Below, in pieces: positions 53,576 to 62,631 of a stretch of DNA of 64,000 bases (position 1 is the stretch's first letter; the number at the start of each line of letters is the position of its first letter). The notes beneath the pieces were generated by a model, which ran no database searches, had not been told where the DNA came from, and saw only the letters and a program-made list of their open reading frames with translations. Position numbers and translations under genes: made by a program. Source of the stretch: Emticicia aquatica. GTDB lineage: Bacteria; Bacteroidota; Bacteroidia; Cytophagales; Spirosomataceae. Where the stretch lies: NCBI RefSeq assembly GCF_923079645.1, contig NZ_CAKLPY010000002.1, positions 1,364,001 through 1,428,000 on the forward strand, in the 5' to 3' direction.

Positions 53576-54274
53576 ATGCAAAAAAATACAGCAAAAGTCG
53601 GAATACTAATAGGAATATTAGCTGTTCCGACTTTTATTTTTGTTTTCCTAAAATTATTTGGGCAAAACTACTACACATTACCCTACTTTATGCCCGAAAT
53701 AGATGAAACGGGTCAAGTAATAGTCAAAGGGGCAGATACGGTATTTCATAAAATACCTACGTATGAGTTGGTTGACCAAAAAGGTCAAAAATTTTCTTCT
53801 GCACGAACAAAAGGTAAAATCTATGTTGCTGACTTCTTTTTTACTAGATGTGGAACAATTTGTCCTAAAATAAGCAACAATTTAACCAGGATTCAAAGTA
53901 TTTTTTCTGCTGATACTAATGTAATAATTGTTTCTCATTCAGTTGATCCTAAGCATGACTCATCGGCAGTATTGCAGAAATATGCACAAAAATATGACGC
54001 AAAATATGGTAAATGGTATTTCTTAACAGGAGATAAAAAGATACTTTATGATATTGCTATCAAAGGTTACAAGCTACCAGTAGCAGATGCTTCAGATTAT
54101 GATAAAAAAATCAAGGAGGTTGATGAAACATTTATCCATTCAGAAAAGTTGTTATTGATAGACAAAGAAGGATATATTAGAGGAATTTACGATGGCACAT
54201 ATTCACTAGATGTAGAACGGTTAATAGGTGAAATAAAAGTTCTAACAGAAATTTATAAAAGTAATAAAAAATAG
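53576..54274 (+). CDS. SCO1/SenC copper chaperone
   Basis: A membrane-anchored thioredoxin-fold protein (232 residues) that loads copper into CuA of subunit II. An N-terminal helix (KVGILIGILAVPTFIFVFLKLF) anchors it. The copper site is FFTRCGTICPKIS (CxxxCP) with the distal His in ETFIHSEKLLLID. The start overlaps nothing but follows the subunit IV stop at once, suggesting coupling. Confidence 0.95.
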   Translation: MQKNTAKVGILIGILAVPTFIFVFLKLFGQNYYTLPYFMPEIDETGQVIVKGADTVFHKIPTYELVDQKGQKFSSARTKGKIYVADFFFTRCGTICPKISNNLTRIQSIFSADTNVIIVSHSVDPKHDSSAVLQKYAQKYDAKYGKWYFLTGDKKILYDIAIKGYKLPVADASDYDKKIKEVDETFIHSEKLLLIDKEGYIRGIYDGTYSLDVERLIGEIKVLTEIYKSNKK

Positions 54275-54313
54275 AATCGAAAAATCTATTTTTATTGATT
54301 TAGCATAGCAATA

Positions 54314-54850
54314 ATGAAAGTATTAAAAGTCAAACAAGATAAAAAATCAATGACGTTAATAAATGTCATTTCGGTTGCGATACCAATTGTAGTTGCGATA
54401 TTACTTGGAATTAGACAAAAAATTGATTTAGGTGATTGGACTAAGGTTTTACCACATTTGATTGGTGTAATTAATACAATAACCTCAATATTACTATTAT
54501 ATGGGCTTTATTTAATCAAACAAAAGCAGGTTGAACGCCACAAAAAAGTAATGTCGTTGGCTTTTTTGATGGGAGGTCTGTTTTTGATTTGTTATGTAAT
54601 GTACCATTTAACAAATCCTTCAACTACTTATGGTGGAGAAGGTGTGATTAAATACATTTATTACTTCGTTTTGATAAGTCATATTTTGCTTTCACTAGTG
54701 GTTCTACCATTAGTTTTGAGGGCATACTATTTTGCTTTGATTAAAGAATTTGATTTACATCGTAAATTAACAAAATACGCATTCCCTATTTGGCTATATG
54801 TATCGGTTACTGGCGTAATTGCGTATTTAATGATAAAACCATATTATTAA
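54314..54850 (+). CDS. DUF420 membrane protein
   Basis: A 178-residue membrane protein with about five helices of the DUF420 type, commonly found in oxidase clusters and related to CtaM/YozB. Conserved polar positions include HLIGVINTITSILLLYGLYLIKQKQVERHKKVM (His in the helix ends), CYVMYHLT, and ISHILLSLVVLPLVL. Possible role in oxidase or copper assembly; not shown. Starts 39 bp after SCO1. Confidence 0.9.
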   Translation: MKVLKVKQDKKSMTLINVISVAIPIVVAILLGIRQKIDLGDWTKVLPHLIGVINTITSILLLYGLYLIKQKQVERHKKVMSLAFLMGGLFLICYVMYHLTNPSTTYGGEGVIKYIYYFVLISHILLSLVVLPLVLRAYYFALIKEFDLHRKLTKYAFPIWLYVSVTGVIAYLMIKPYY

Positions 54851-54870
54851 TAATTTAGAAAATTAAAGCA

Positions 54871-55113
54871 ATGAAAAAGTTTATTTTGGTTGCAGTATTG
54901 TTAATATTTAATTGCTCAATGTCGTTTGCACAATGTGCGATGTGTAGAGCCACAGTTGGAAGTAATTTAAGTGAAGGAAGGGGTGTTATTGGAACAGGAA
55001 TAAATGATGGGATTTTATTGATGTTAGTATTTACCTATCTATCAATTCCAACGTTGATTTATGTTTGGTTTCGTACAGCAAAAAAGGAAATGCGGTTGAA
55101 AATGCATAAGTAA
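54871..55113 (+). CDS. Small membrane protein with CAMCRA motif, end of the oxidase cluster
   Basis: An 80-residue protein. A signal peptide (KKFILVAVLLIFNCSMSFAQ) precedes CAMCRA (CxxC, residues 22-25), then a glycine-rich stretch and one membrane helix (GILLMLVFTYLSIPTLIYVWF) with a basic tail. The CxxC just outside the membrane could bind copper or heme or act in disulfide exchange. I do not recognise a named family. The position as last gene of the cluster suggests an oxidase-assembly role. Confidence 0.75.
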   Translation: MKKFILVAVLLIFNCSMSFAQCAMCRATVGSNLSEGRGVIGTGINDGILLMLVFTYLSIPTLIYVWFRTAKKEMRLKMHK

Positions 55114-55144
55114 AAAGACAAAATTTAATAGAGTTATTTTATAA

Positions 55145-55194
55145 TAGCCAACATTTTTTATAATCACGTTTGCTGATTTTAAAAAAGTTGGCTA
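55145..55194 (+). terminator. Hairpin at the end of the oxidase cluster
   Basis: TAGCCAAC (55145-55152) pairs with GTTGGCTA (55187-55194), and TTTTTTA inside pairs with TAAAAAA, giving a ~15-bp stem with one bulge and a large loop. No long T-run follows, so it may be a weak terminator or 3' stabiliser. Confidence 0.5.
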
Positions 55195-55296
55195 ATTGTT
55201 TATAAATATATCAACCATAAAATGAATACTTTTATGGTTGGTCGCATATTTTTACAATTTGGGCGTATTTATTAATAAAATCGGTGGTAAAAACAC

Positions 55297-55304
55297 TAAA
55301 TTTG
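55297..55304 (+). promoter_or_regulatory. -7 promoter element of the DUF5916 gene
   Basis: TAAATTTG matches TAnnTTTG, 34 bp before the ATG. It separates this unit from the oxidase cluster. Confidence 0.45.
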
Positions 55305-55337
55305 TTGACAACAAAACTATTTATAATACCCTAACAA

Positions 55338-57530
55338 ATGTATAAATCACTACTAAGCTTTCTTTTCGTATCTTTTTGTTTAATAACATTTGCACAGAAA
55401 AAAAACGAAAAAGTTGAATATCGTATACATCGAGCAACATCTCCCTTAAAAATAGATGGAATAGTTGATGAAAAAGCTTGGGCTGATGCTCAATTAGCAA
55501 CTGATTTTTATCAAGTTTTACCAATGGACACATCTTTTGCCAAAGTTAGGACGGATGTTAAAATGACGTATGACGACAAAAATCTTTATGTTGTCTTCAT
55601 TAATTATGACAAATTGCCTGGGCCATATATGGTAGAGTCTTTGAAAAGAGATTTTAATTTTGGAAAAAATGATAATGATTTACTTTTTATCGACACTTTT
55701 GATGACCAAACAAACGGCTTTTCTTTTGGCTCTAATGCGATGGGAGCTCAATGGGATGGATTAATGTTTAATGGAAGTAGTATTAGCCTTACATGGGAAA
55801 ATAAATGGGTTTCAGAAGTCAAATATGATGACGACAAATGGGTTTGGGAATGTGCTATTCCGTTTAAAACATTAAGATATAAAAAAGGGATTACTCGTTG
55901 GGGAGTGAATTTTAGTCGTTTAGATTTGAAAACAACTGAAAAATCTTCTTGGGCCCCAGTTCCACGACAATTTCCAACAGCATCTTTAGCCTATGCAGCC
56001 TCTTTGATTTGGGATGAAGCACCGCCAACTGCAACATCAAATATTTCAATAATACCATTTGTATTAGGTGGAATAAATAGAGACCAAGAAAAAGGAACAC
56101 CGACAGCTTTTAGAAAAGATTTTGGTTTTGATGCGAAAGTTGGTTTGACATCATCAATGAATATGGATTTAACTGTAAATCCTGATTTTTCACAAGTTGA
56201 AGTTGACCAACAACAAACCAATCTTGACAGATTTGAATTGTTATTTCCTGAAAAAAGACAGTTTTTCCTAGAAAATGGAGATTTATTTTCAAACTTTGGC
56301 TATCAAACTATCCGTCCATTTTTCTCCCGACGAATCGGCTTAAATGCTCCAATACGTTTTGGTGCAAGGGTTAGTGGGAAATTAAATAAAGATTGGCGGA
56401 TTGGTCTGATGGATATGCAAACTGGTAAAAGTGATGCAGCATCGAACGCACAAAATTTTGGAGTGATTGCTCTGCAACGTCGTGTTTTTGCTCGTTCAAA
56501 TATAGCAGTAATGTTTGTAAACAAACAAACGCTTGATTATCAGTCAGTTGTATACACAAAAAACATTTCAGAATTCAATCGTAATTTAGGCATTGAATAT
56601 AACTTGTTATCTAAAAACAATGCTTGGACAGGGAAAATGATGTATTTGAAAGCTTTTACTCCTAATTCAAAAATGAATGATGGAGCTTTAGCTGGAAATT
56701 TATTATATACAAACAAAAGATGGACAACAGGAGTACAAATAGAGCAAGTTGGAACAAATTTTAATGCGGAAGTTGGATACGTGCCTCGTTTAAATTATGG
56801 AAAATTCAATCCGCAAGTGGGATATTTATTCTTTCCAAAATCGAAACACATCCTAAGCCATGGTCCAAGTGCGATGTTAACGCATTATTTCACGAAAGAT
56901 TTTTCGATGGAAACTGAAAACGAAAAGTTTATAGCCTATAAAATAAATTTTAGGAAAACGAATACATTGATGGCTTGGGTGGCACATAATTATGTGTACT
57001 TATTAAACCAATTTGACCCAACAAACTATGCGAAAGCGTATTTAGCAAAAGGAACAGAACATCGTTGGAATTCATTTGGTGTAGATTATACTTCAAAACC
57101 GCAAGCATTATTAACATATTTGGTTTCAAGTAGATTTGGAGGATATTACGCAAATGGAACAAGAATTCGCTTAAACGGAGAGGTCGGTTATCGTTTTCAA
57201 CCTTATGTAGCTATCACAATGGCTGCGAATTACAATCAATTAAATTTCAAAACGGATGCAGTTTTACCAAAAGAACTGGTTAATAAAGAATATAATTTCT
57301 GGCTAGTTGGGCCGAGAATTGATGTTACATTTACCAACAAATTATATTTTACAAATTTTTTGCAGTTCAATAACCAAAATAAAAATGTAAACCTAAATAC
57401 TAGATTACAATGGAGGTATAGCCCTGCGTCAGATTTATTTTTGGTTTATACAGACAATTATTATTCAGATACTTTTTTGGTAAAAAATAGAGCTTTAGTA
57501 TTGAAATTTACCTACTGGTGGAATGTATAA
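55338..57530 (+). CDS. DUF5916 protein with CBM9-like N-terminal domain, probable outer-membrane barrel
   Basis: A 730-residue exported protein. A signal peptide (YKSLLSFLFVSFCLITFAQ) is followed by a family-9 carbohydrate-binding-like domain (about 25-215: LKIDGIVDEKAWADA, DDKNLYVVFINYD, TDVKMTYDD, WECAIPFKTL). The DUF5916 part starts near DLTVNPDFSQVEVDQQQTNLDRFELLFPEKRQFFLENGDLF. The rest consists of alternating amphipathic strands, with a final aromatic residue pattern (LKFTYWWNV) like an outer-membrane barrel. Function unknown. GDPD follows 18 bp later and may be cotranscribed. Confidence 0.85.
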   Translation: MYKSLLSFLFVSFCLITFAQKKNEKVEYRIHRATSPLKIDGIVDEKAWADAQLATDFYQVLPMDTSFAKVRTDVKMTYDDKNLYVVFINYDKLPGPYMVESLKRDFNFGKNDNDLLFIDTFDDQTNGFSFGSNAMGAQWDGLMFNGSSISLTWENKWVSEVKYDDDKWVWECAIPFKTLRYKKGITRWGVNFSRLDLKTTEKSSWAPVPRQFPTASLAYAASLIWDEAPPTATSNISIIPFVLGGINRDQEKGTPTAFRKDFGFDAKVGLTSSMNMDLTVNPDFSQVEVDQQQTNLDRFELLFPEKRQFFLENGDLFSNFGYQTIRPFFSRRIGLNAPIRFGARVSGKLNKDWRIGLMDMQTGKSDAASNAQNFGVIALQRRVFARSNIAVMFVNKQTLDYQSVVYTKNISEFNRNLGIEYNLLSKNNAWTGKMMYLKAFTPNSKMNDGALAGNLLYTNKRWTTGVQIEQVGTNFNAEVGYVPRLNYGKFNPQVGYLFFPKSKHILSHGPSAMLTHYFTKDFSMETENEKFIAYKINFRKTNTLMAWVAHNYVYLLNQFDPTNYAKAYLAKGTEHRWNSFGVDYTSKPQALLTYLVSSRFGGYYANGTRIRLNGEVGYRFQPYVAITMAANYNQLNFKTDAVLPKELVNKEYNFWLVGPRIDVTFTNKLYFTNFLQFNNQNKNVNLNTRLQWRYSPASDLFLVYTDNYYSDTFLVKNRALVLKFTYWWNV

Positions 57531-57548
57531 ACTTTAGCAAACAAAACA

Positions 57549-58430
57549 ATGAAATCTCTTTTACTTTTCTTATTTCCAGTTTTAACATTTGCTCAAACAA
57601 TGGATTTTGAAATACAAGGGCATCGTGGTTGCCGAGGGTTAATGCCTGAAAATACAATTCCAGCTTTTAAAAAAGCCATAGATTTAGGTGTAAAAACGTT
57701 AGAGCTAGATGTAGTAATTTCAAAAGATAAACAGATAGTGGTATCGCATGACCCATTTTTTAACCCAGCATGCACCATTGACCCTAATGGAGATTTTATC
57801 ACAAAAAGCAATATGAAAAACTTGTATTTGCTTGATTATAAGGAAATTAAAAAATATGATGTTGGCTCAAGAGGCAATAAAGATTTTCCAGAACAACAAA
57901 AAATAAAGGTTTACAAACCACTATTGAAAGAAGTGATTGTTGCATGTGAAAAGTATGCAAAGGAAAAAGGAATTAGTCCAATAAAATATAATATCGAAAT
58001 TAAAAGTGAGGAAAAGGAGTATGGTATTTCTCAGCCCAAAGTAGAAGAATTTTCAGAATTAGTTTATCAAGTAATAATTAAACAACTTTCACCTGATAGG
58101 GTAATTTTACAGAGTTTTGACTACAATGTATTGAAATATTGGCACAAAAAAATCGAAGAAAAAACATTTAAAAAAATAACCCTTTCGGTTTTAATTGAGC
58201 CAATTGATAATAATGATGTACAAACCAATCTTGATAAATTAGGCTTCAAACCACAAATTTGGAGTCCATATTTTGTACAAGCAACCGAAAAAAGAGTAAA
58301 ACAATTACATGAATTAGGAATAAAAGTGATTCCGTGGACTGTAAATAAGCGTGTTGAAATGGAAAAAGTGAAGGCAGCTGGCTGTGATGGACTGATTACA
58401 GATTATCCAGATAGAGCAAAGGGTTTGTGA
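57549..58430 (+). CDS. Glycerophosphodiester phosphodiesterase, exported
   Basis: It hydrolyses glycerophosphodiesters to glycerol-3-phosphate and an alcohol. A 293-residue protein with a signal peptide (KSLLLFLFPVLTFAQ). The GDPD fold starts with the catalytic GHRGCRGLMPENTIPAF (His and Arg), then TLELDVVISKDKQIVVSHDPF (metal-binding Glu/Asp and second catalytic His), YNIEIKS, and the end GIKVIPWTVN...DGLITDYPD. All key residues look intact. Probably periplasmic. It follows the DUF5916 gene by 18 bp. Confidence 0.93.
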   Translation: MKSLLLFLFPVLTFAQTMDFEIQGHRGCRGLMPENTIPAFKKAIDLGVKTLELDVVISKDKQIVVSHDPFFNPACTIDPNGDFITKSNMKNLYLLDYKEIKKYDVGSRGNKDFPEQQKIKVYKPLLKEVIVACEKYAKEKGISPIKYNIEIKSEEKEYGISQPKVEEFSELVYQVIIKQLSPDRVILQSFDYNVLKYWHKKIEEKTFKKITLSVLIEPIDNNDVQTNLDKLGFKPQIWSPYFVQATEKRVKQLHELGIKVIPWTVNKRVEMEKVKAAGCDGLITDYPDRAKGL

Positions 58431-58522
58431 GATTCAGAAAAAAAAGGTAATTTTCCACAGAATTTTGAAAACCCAAGCACTGAGCTATCGACCAAAAACG
58501 TTTGAGGTCATTTGCCCACCAA

Positions 58523-60049
58523 ATGAGCATGCTTAACGACATACTAAGTTTCTTTCTTAAACGTCGCATTGAACGCATTGAAGATTTTTTGCGTCATCCG
58601 ATTGATACTCAACACCGTATTTTCCATGACCTAATAGAGAATGCTCGATATACGGAATGGGGTTTAAAATACGACTACAACAGCATTGATTCAATCAAAG
58701 ATTTTCAAGAAAGAGTGCCAATTTCGACGTATGAAGAACTTTATCCATACATAGAAAGAGTGCTAAAAGGTGAACAAAATGTGCTTTGGGCATCCGAAAT
58801 TAAGTGGTTCTCAAAATCATCTGGCACAACAAATTCTCGAAGTAAATATATTCCTGTTTCAGAAGAATCGCTCGAAGATTGTCATTATCGGGGTGGAAAA
58901 GATATGATGACGCTCTATTTGAACAATCGACCAGAAGCAAAATTATATGAAGGGAAAGGCCTATCAATAGGAGGAACGCTCCATCAAAACCCATTCAATA
59001 TAAATACACAAGCAGGTGATATTTCTGCCGTGATAACTAAAAATCTGCCTGCTTGGGCTGATTATATTCGCACACCACCAAGCGAAATTGCTCTCATGGA
59101 AAATTGGGAGCAAAAAATGGAGCAAATGATTCAGATTTGCACACAAGAAAACGTAACAAGTATCTTGGGTGTACCAACATGGACAGTTGTTTTATTAGAA
59201 AATATTTTAGAGCGTACAGGAAAAAAGAATATACTCGAAATCTGGCCAAATTTTGAAGTTTTTGTTCATGGAGCAGTGGCTTTTCAGCCATATCGAGATT
59301 TATTTAAAACAAAACTTTTTCCTTCAGACCAAGTGACGTACCTAGAAACGTATAATGCTTCTGAAGGTTTCTTCGCAATTCAAGATGAACTAAGTAGAGT
59401 TGGAGAAATGCTTTTGATGCTTGATTATGGTGTTTTCTACGAATTTATACCAATGGAAGAATGGGAAAAAGAACAGCCACAAACCCTCACACTTGAGCAA
59501 GTGGAAATGGATAAAAACTATGCTTTAGTTATTTCTACAAATTCGGGTTTATGGCGGTATAAAATCGGAGATACTGTAAAATTTACATCAATTGAACCGT
59601 ATAGAATTAAAGTAAGCGGTCGTACAAAACACTTTATTAACGCTTTTGGCGAAGAAGTTGTGATTGAAAATGCCGATGTTGCTATAACAGAAGCTTGTGC
59701 AATGGCAAATGCAACAATAGCAGATTATACCGCAGGTCCTGTTTATATGGGTGATGGAAGCAAAGGCTGCCACGAATGGATTATTGAATGTTCTAAAAAA
59801 CCTGATGATGAAAAGCTTTTTATCGAAACGTTAGACAATACACTGAGAAAGGTAAACTCAGATTATGATGCGAAACGCTTCAAAGATATGGCTCTTTTAC
59901 TACCGAAAGTACATTTTGTAGAAAATGGAACTTTCTATCATTGGATGTCGAAAAGAGGTAAATTAGGAGGACAAAATAAAGTACCAAGATTGAGTAATTC
60001 AAGAGAGTATCTAGACGATATATTGTTGATGGTCAAAGAGTTAGCATAA
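58523..60049 (+). CDS. GH3-family (auxin-responsive promoter-like) acyl-adenylate protein
   Basis: A 508-residue member of the GH3 family, adenylate-forming enzymes that in plants join amino acids to hormones. Bacterial members are of unknown substrate. The ATP motif 1 region is WFSKSSGTTNSRSKYIPV; ETYNASEGFFAIQD is the central YxxxE/G-type motif; NSGLWRYKIGDTVKF is the later nucleotide-binding motif (YxxGD), and SGRTKHFINAFGEEV precedes the C-terminal domain. Start at ATG 58523; ATG 58529 is also possible, and a TTG at 58502 is unlikely. About 90 bp after GDPD on the same strand. Confidence 0.9.
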   Translation: MSMLNDILSFFLKRRIERIEDFLRHPIDTQHRIFHDLIENARYTEWGLKYDYNSIDSIKDFQERVPISTYEELYPYIERVLKGEQNVLWASEIKWFSKSSGTTNSRSKYIPVSEESLEDCHYRGGKDMMTLYLNNRPEAKLYEGKGLSIGGTLHQNPFNINTQAGDISAVITKNLPAWADYIRTPPSEIALMENWEQKMEQMIQICTQENVTSILGVPTWTVVLLENILERTGKKNILEIWPNFEVFVHGAVAFQPYRDLFKTKLFPSDQVTYLETYNASEGFFAIQDELSRVGEMLLMLDYGVFYEFIPMEEWEKEQPQTLTLEQVEMDKNYALVISTNSGLWRYKIGDTVKFTSIEPYRIKVSGRTKHFINAFGEEVVIENADVAITEACAMANATIADYTAGPVYMGDGSKGCHEWIIECSKKPDDEKLFIETLDNTLRKVNSDYDAKRFKDMALLLPKVHFVENGTFYHWMSKRGKLGGQNKVPRLSNSREYLDDILLMVKELA

Positions 60050-60098
60050 AATATTTATAAAACTCCCCAACAACGGAGGAGATTAATTGATAAAATAC

Positions 60099-60953
60099 AT
60101 GAAACTATTCCGCTTTGGTGAAATATCCAACGAAAAAACAGGAGTTATTCTTTCCAATGGAAAAAAAATTGATGTTTCAGCATTTGGTGAAGATTATAAT
60201 GAAAATTTCTTCGTAACAAATGGCATTGAAAGATTAGAAAAATGGCTCGAAATAAATGCTGAAAACTGTTCAGAAGTTTCAGATAATACTCGTTTGGCAT
60301 CGTGCGTGGCTCGTCCATCAAAAATCATTTGTATTGGGCTTAATTATGCTAAACATGCTGTTGAGTCTGGTGCTGCTATTCCGAGTGAACCAGTGGTGTT
60401 TTTTAAGGCGACAACGGCACTTTGTGGGCCCAATGATGATGTAGTTATACCAAAAAACTCAGTTAAAACAGACTGGGAAGTTGAGTTAGCATTTGTAATT
60501 GGCAAAAAAGCAAGTTATGTGGAGAAAGAAGATGCTCTCAATTATATTGCAGGATATTGCTTGCACAACGATTATAGCGAACGTGAATTTCAATTAGAAC
60601 GTGGCGGACAATGGGTGAAAGGTAAAAGTTGTGATACTTTTGCACCGATTGGTCCATTTTTAGCGACTGCGGATGAAGTTGGCGACCCACAAAATCTGCG
60701 TTTATGGCTAAAAGTCAATGATGAAATGTTGCAAGATTCAAATACAAATGATATGATTTTTGATATTCCAACAATATTAAGCTACCTAAGCCAATTTATG
60801 ACTTTGCTTCCAGGAGATGTAATTTCGACAGGAACACCAGCAGGAGTAGGGTTAGGCTTGAAACCGCCACGGTATTTAAAAGCAGGTGATTTTGTTGAAC
60901 TAGGCATTGAAAACCTTGGAACGCAAAAACAAACAGCAGTTGCGTATAAATAA
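60099..60953 (+). CDS. Fumarylacetoacetate hydrolase-family protein
   Basis: A metal-dependent FAH-fold enzyme of 284 residues; members include ureidoglycolate lyase, hydratases and decarboxylases of aromatic breakdown. The catalytic domain starts at KIICIGLNYAKHAVESG. Metal ligands lie in DWEVELAFVIG (two Glu) and LHNDYSEREFQ (Asp), with FAPIGPFLATADEVGDPQNL and GDVISTGTPAGVGLGLKPPRYL typical. No other catabolic gene is near, so the substrate is open. The ATG at 60099 gives the conserved MKLFRFGE start. A rare strong Shine-Dalgarno-like GGAGGAG (60075-60081) sits at good spacing to the in-frame TTG at 60087, so a longer form is possible. Confidence 0.92.
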   Translation: MKLFRFGEISNEKTGVILSNGKKIDVSAFGEDYNENFFVTNGIERLEKWLEINAENCSEVSDNTRLASCVARPSKIICIGLNYAKHAVESGAAIPSEPVVFFKATTALCGPNDDVVIPKNSVKTDWEVELAFVIGKKASYVEKEDALNYIAGYCLHNDYSEREFQLERGGQWVKGKSCDTFAPIGPFLATADEVGDPQNLRLWLKVNDEMLQDSNTNDMIFDIPTILSYLSQFMTLLPGDVISTGTPAGVGLGLKPPRYLKAGDFVELGIENLGTQKQTAVAYK

Positions 60954-60967
60954 TAATTAAAATACCG

Positions 60968-61001
60968 AAAAAGAGCCACTCCTCAAAAGAAGTGGCTCTT
61001 T
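60968..61001 (+). terminator. Terminator of the FAH-family gene
   Basis: AAAGAGCCACT / AGTGGCTCTTT form an 11-bp stem with a ~10-nt loop, 17 bp after the stop. It is followed by AAATTT rather than a long T-run. Confidence 0.7.
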
Positions 61002-61112
61002 AAATTTATACCAAAAAGAATAGATAAAAGGCAATTTAGTAATATTTTTAGACCCAAAAATGCTTATTAGGCATGATTTTAGTTGTTTTTTCTAGAAACA
61101 CTTAAACCCAAA

Positions 61113-62567
61113 ATGAAAAAATTAGTATTCATTATCTGCTTATTTGCTAGTCATTTAAGTTTTTCTCAACAAACTTGTTCATGTTCGCAAAATTTTGATT
61201 TTGCTCTTCAAAAAATAAAAGATAATTATGCAGGTTGGGGCGATAAAATTACACCCAAAAACCAAGCGGAATATGATAAACTAACACAAGAAGTTAGACT
61301 TTCGGCAGAAAAAATAACAGATGAAAGAGAGTGTTATTTTCAACTAAAAAAATGGTTTGATTTCTTTAAAGATGGACATTTGTTTATCAGTCCAATTACG
61401 CCTTATGCGGTTGAGGAGTTACCAGCTGTTATTGCGAATCGAGCATCAAAAATACCACAATTGGCTTTTAATGAAATAAGTTTTACGCAATATTTAAAGG
61501 AAAATGAGTCAAAACTCCAAACCGTAGAAGGAATTTGGGAAAGTGATGATAAAGCGTATAAAGTTGGTATTTTGAAAGATAAAAATAATCCTAAAAAGTT
61601 TGTCGGGTTTATTTTAGCTGACCGAAATCCTTCTTGGAAGGCAGGAAAAGCAAAGTTTGAAATGGTACAAATTGCACCGCAAAAATATATAACTAATTAT
61701 TACTATGCTGACTTTTCAGGTGAAAAGAATTTTACTCGAGAAATAAAAAATTTCTTAGTTATTGAGAATATTTATAAATTTAATAAGGTATTTCCTATTC
61801 CAAAAGAAGAAGTCGATAATGAAGATTTACTTCATAAAATAGCAGATTATCGGATTGAAAAACTTGATGCAGAAACGGCATTGGTAGTTTTACCACCATT
61901 TACGCTACCGAATGCCCCCGAATTTGTGCAAGAATTAGTAAAGCAGAATGAGGAAATATTGAAAAATACGCCTAATTTAATTATTGATATTCGAAATAAC
62001 CCAGGTGGCGACGATGCTGCTTTTACCTCGCTGCTACCCTATATTAGCACAGGGTCAATCGTTAGAAAAGGAGGCGTTTTTAGGGCAACTGAAGAAAATA
62101 TCATTTCAATAAAACATGAATTAGAAGCCATCGAAGAATATCCAGTTTATAAAGAACGCCTTGCACCAAAATTGCGTAGAGTTTTACAACAAATGGAGGC
62201 CAATAAAGGTAAATTTGTGACTGGGCTAGATAAAGAATTTGCTGTTGGTGTAACAATGCCAAATCCGAAAAAAGTTGCTTTTTTGGTCAATAAAAATACC
62301 GCAAGTACAGCTGAACAATTTATTTTAGAAGCAAAGCAAAGCACAAAAACCATTGTTTTTGGAGAAAATACTAAAGGACTAGCAGATTACATAGAGGTAA
62401 GAGATTGGGGTTTGCCTTGCTATGGTTGGCGAGTTGCTTTTTCATTAGCAAAAAGCCCACGTTTACCACAAAAAGCCATTGATAATGTTGGAATTACACC
62501 AGATATAAAAATTAGTGAGACTGAACTTGATTGGGTAGAATTTGTTAAAAATCAGCTAAAGAAATAA
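61113..62567 (+). CDS. S41-family (C-terminal processing-like) peptidase, exported
   Basis: A 484-residue protein with a signal peptide (KKLVFIICLFASHLSFSQ). The S41 domain is in the second half: LIIDIRNNPGGDDAAF, then the catalytic Ser in KNTASTAEQFILEAK, and the Lys-bearing segment FGENTKGLADY. No PDZ domain is obvious between, unlike CtpA, as in many small Bacteroidota S41 enzymes. A short cysteine cluster (CSCSQ) follows the signal. Substrate unknown. ATG 61113 is preferred to an upstream in-frame TTG because the signal peptide starts there. Confidence 0.88.
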   Translation: MKKLVFIICLFASHLSFSQQTCSCSQNFDFALQKIKDNYAGWGDKITPKNQAEYDKLTQEVRLSAEKITDERECYFQLKKWFDFFKDGHLFISPITPYAVEELPAVIANRASKIPQLAFNEISFTQYLKENESKLQTVEGIWESDDKAYKVGILKDKNNPKKFVGFILADRNPSWKAGKAKFEMVQIAPQKYITNYYYADFSGEKNFTREIKNFLVIENIYKFNKVFPIPKEEVDNEDLLHKIADYRIEKLDAETALVVLPPFTLPNAPEFVQELVKQNEEILKNTPNLIIDIRNNPGGDDAAFTSLLPYISTGSIVRKGGVFRATEENIISIKHELEAIEEYPVYKERLAPKLRRVLQQMEANKGKFVTGLDKEFAVGVTMPNPKKVAFLVNKNTASTAEQFILEAKQSTKTIVFGENTKGLADYIEVRDWGLPCYGWRVAFSLAKSPRLPQKAIDNVGITPDIKISETELDWVEFVKNQLKK

Positions 62568-62574
62568 ACTAAAC

Positions 62575-62620
62575 GTCAACAAAAAAGCTCTATGAGAAAT
62601 CATAGAGCTTTTTTGTTGAC
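62575..62620. terminator. Bidirectional terminator between S41 peptidase and porV
   Basis: A perfect 21-bp stem (62575-62595 with 62600-62620) closed by a GAAA tetraloop, with A and T runs inside the arms, lies between convergent stop codons. Confidence 0.92.
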
Positions 62621-62631
62621 TGAAGAAACAA

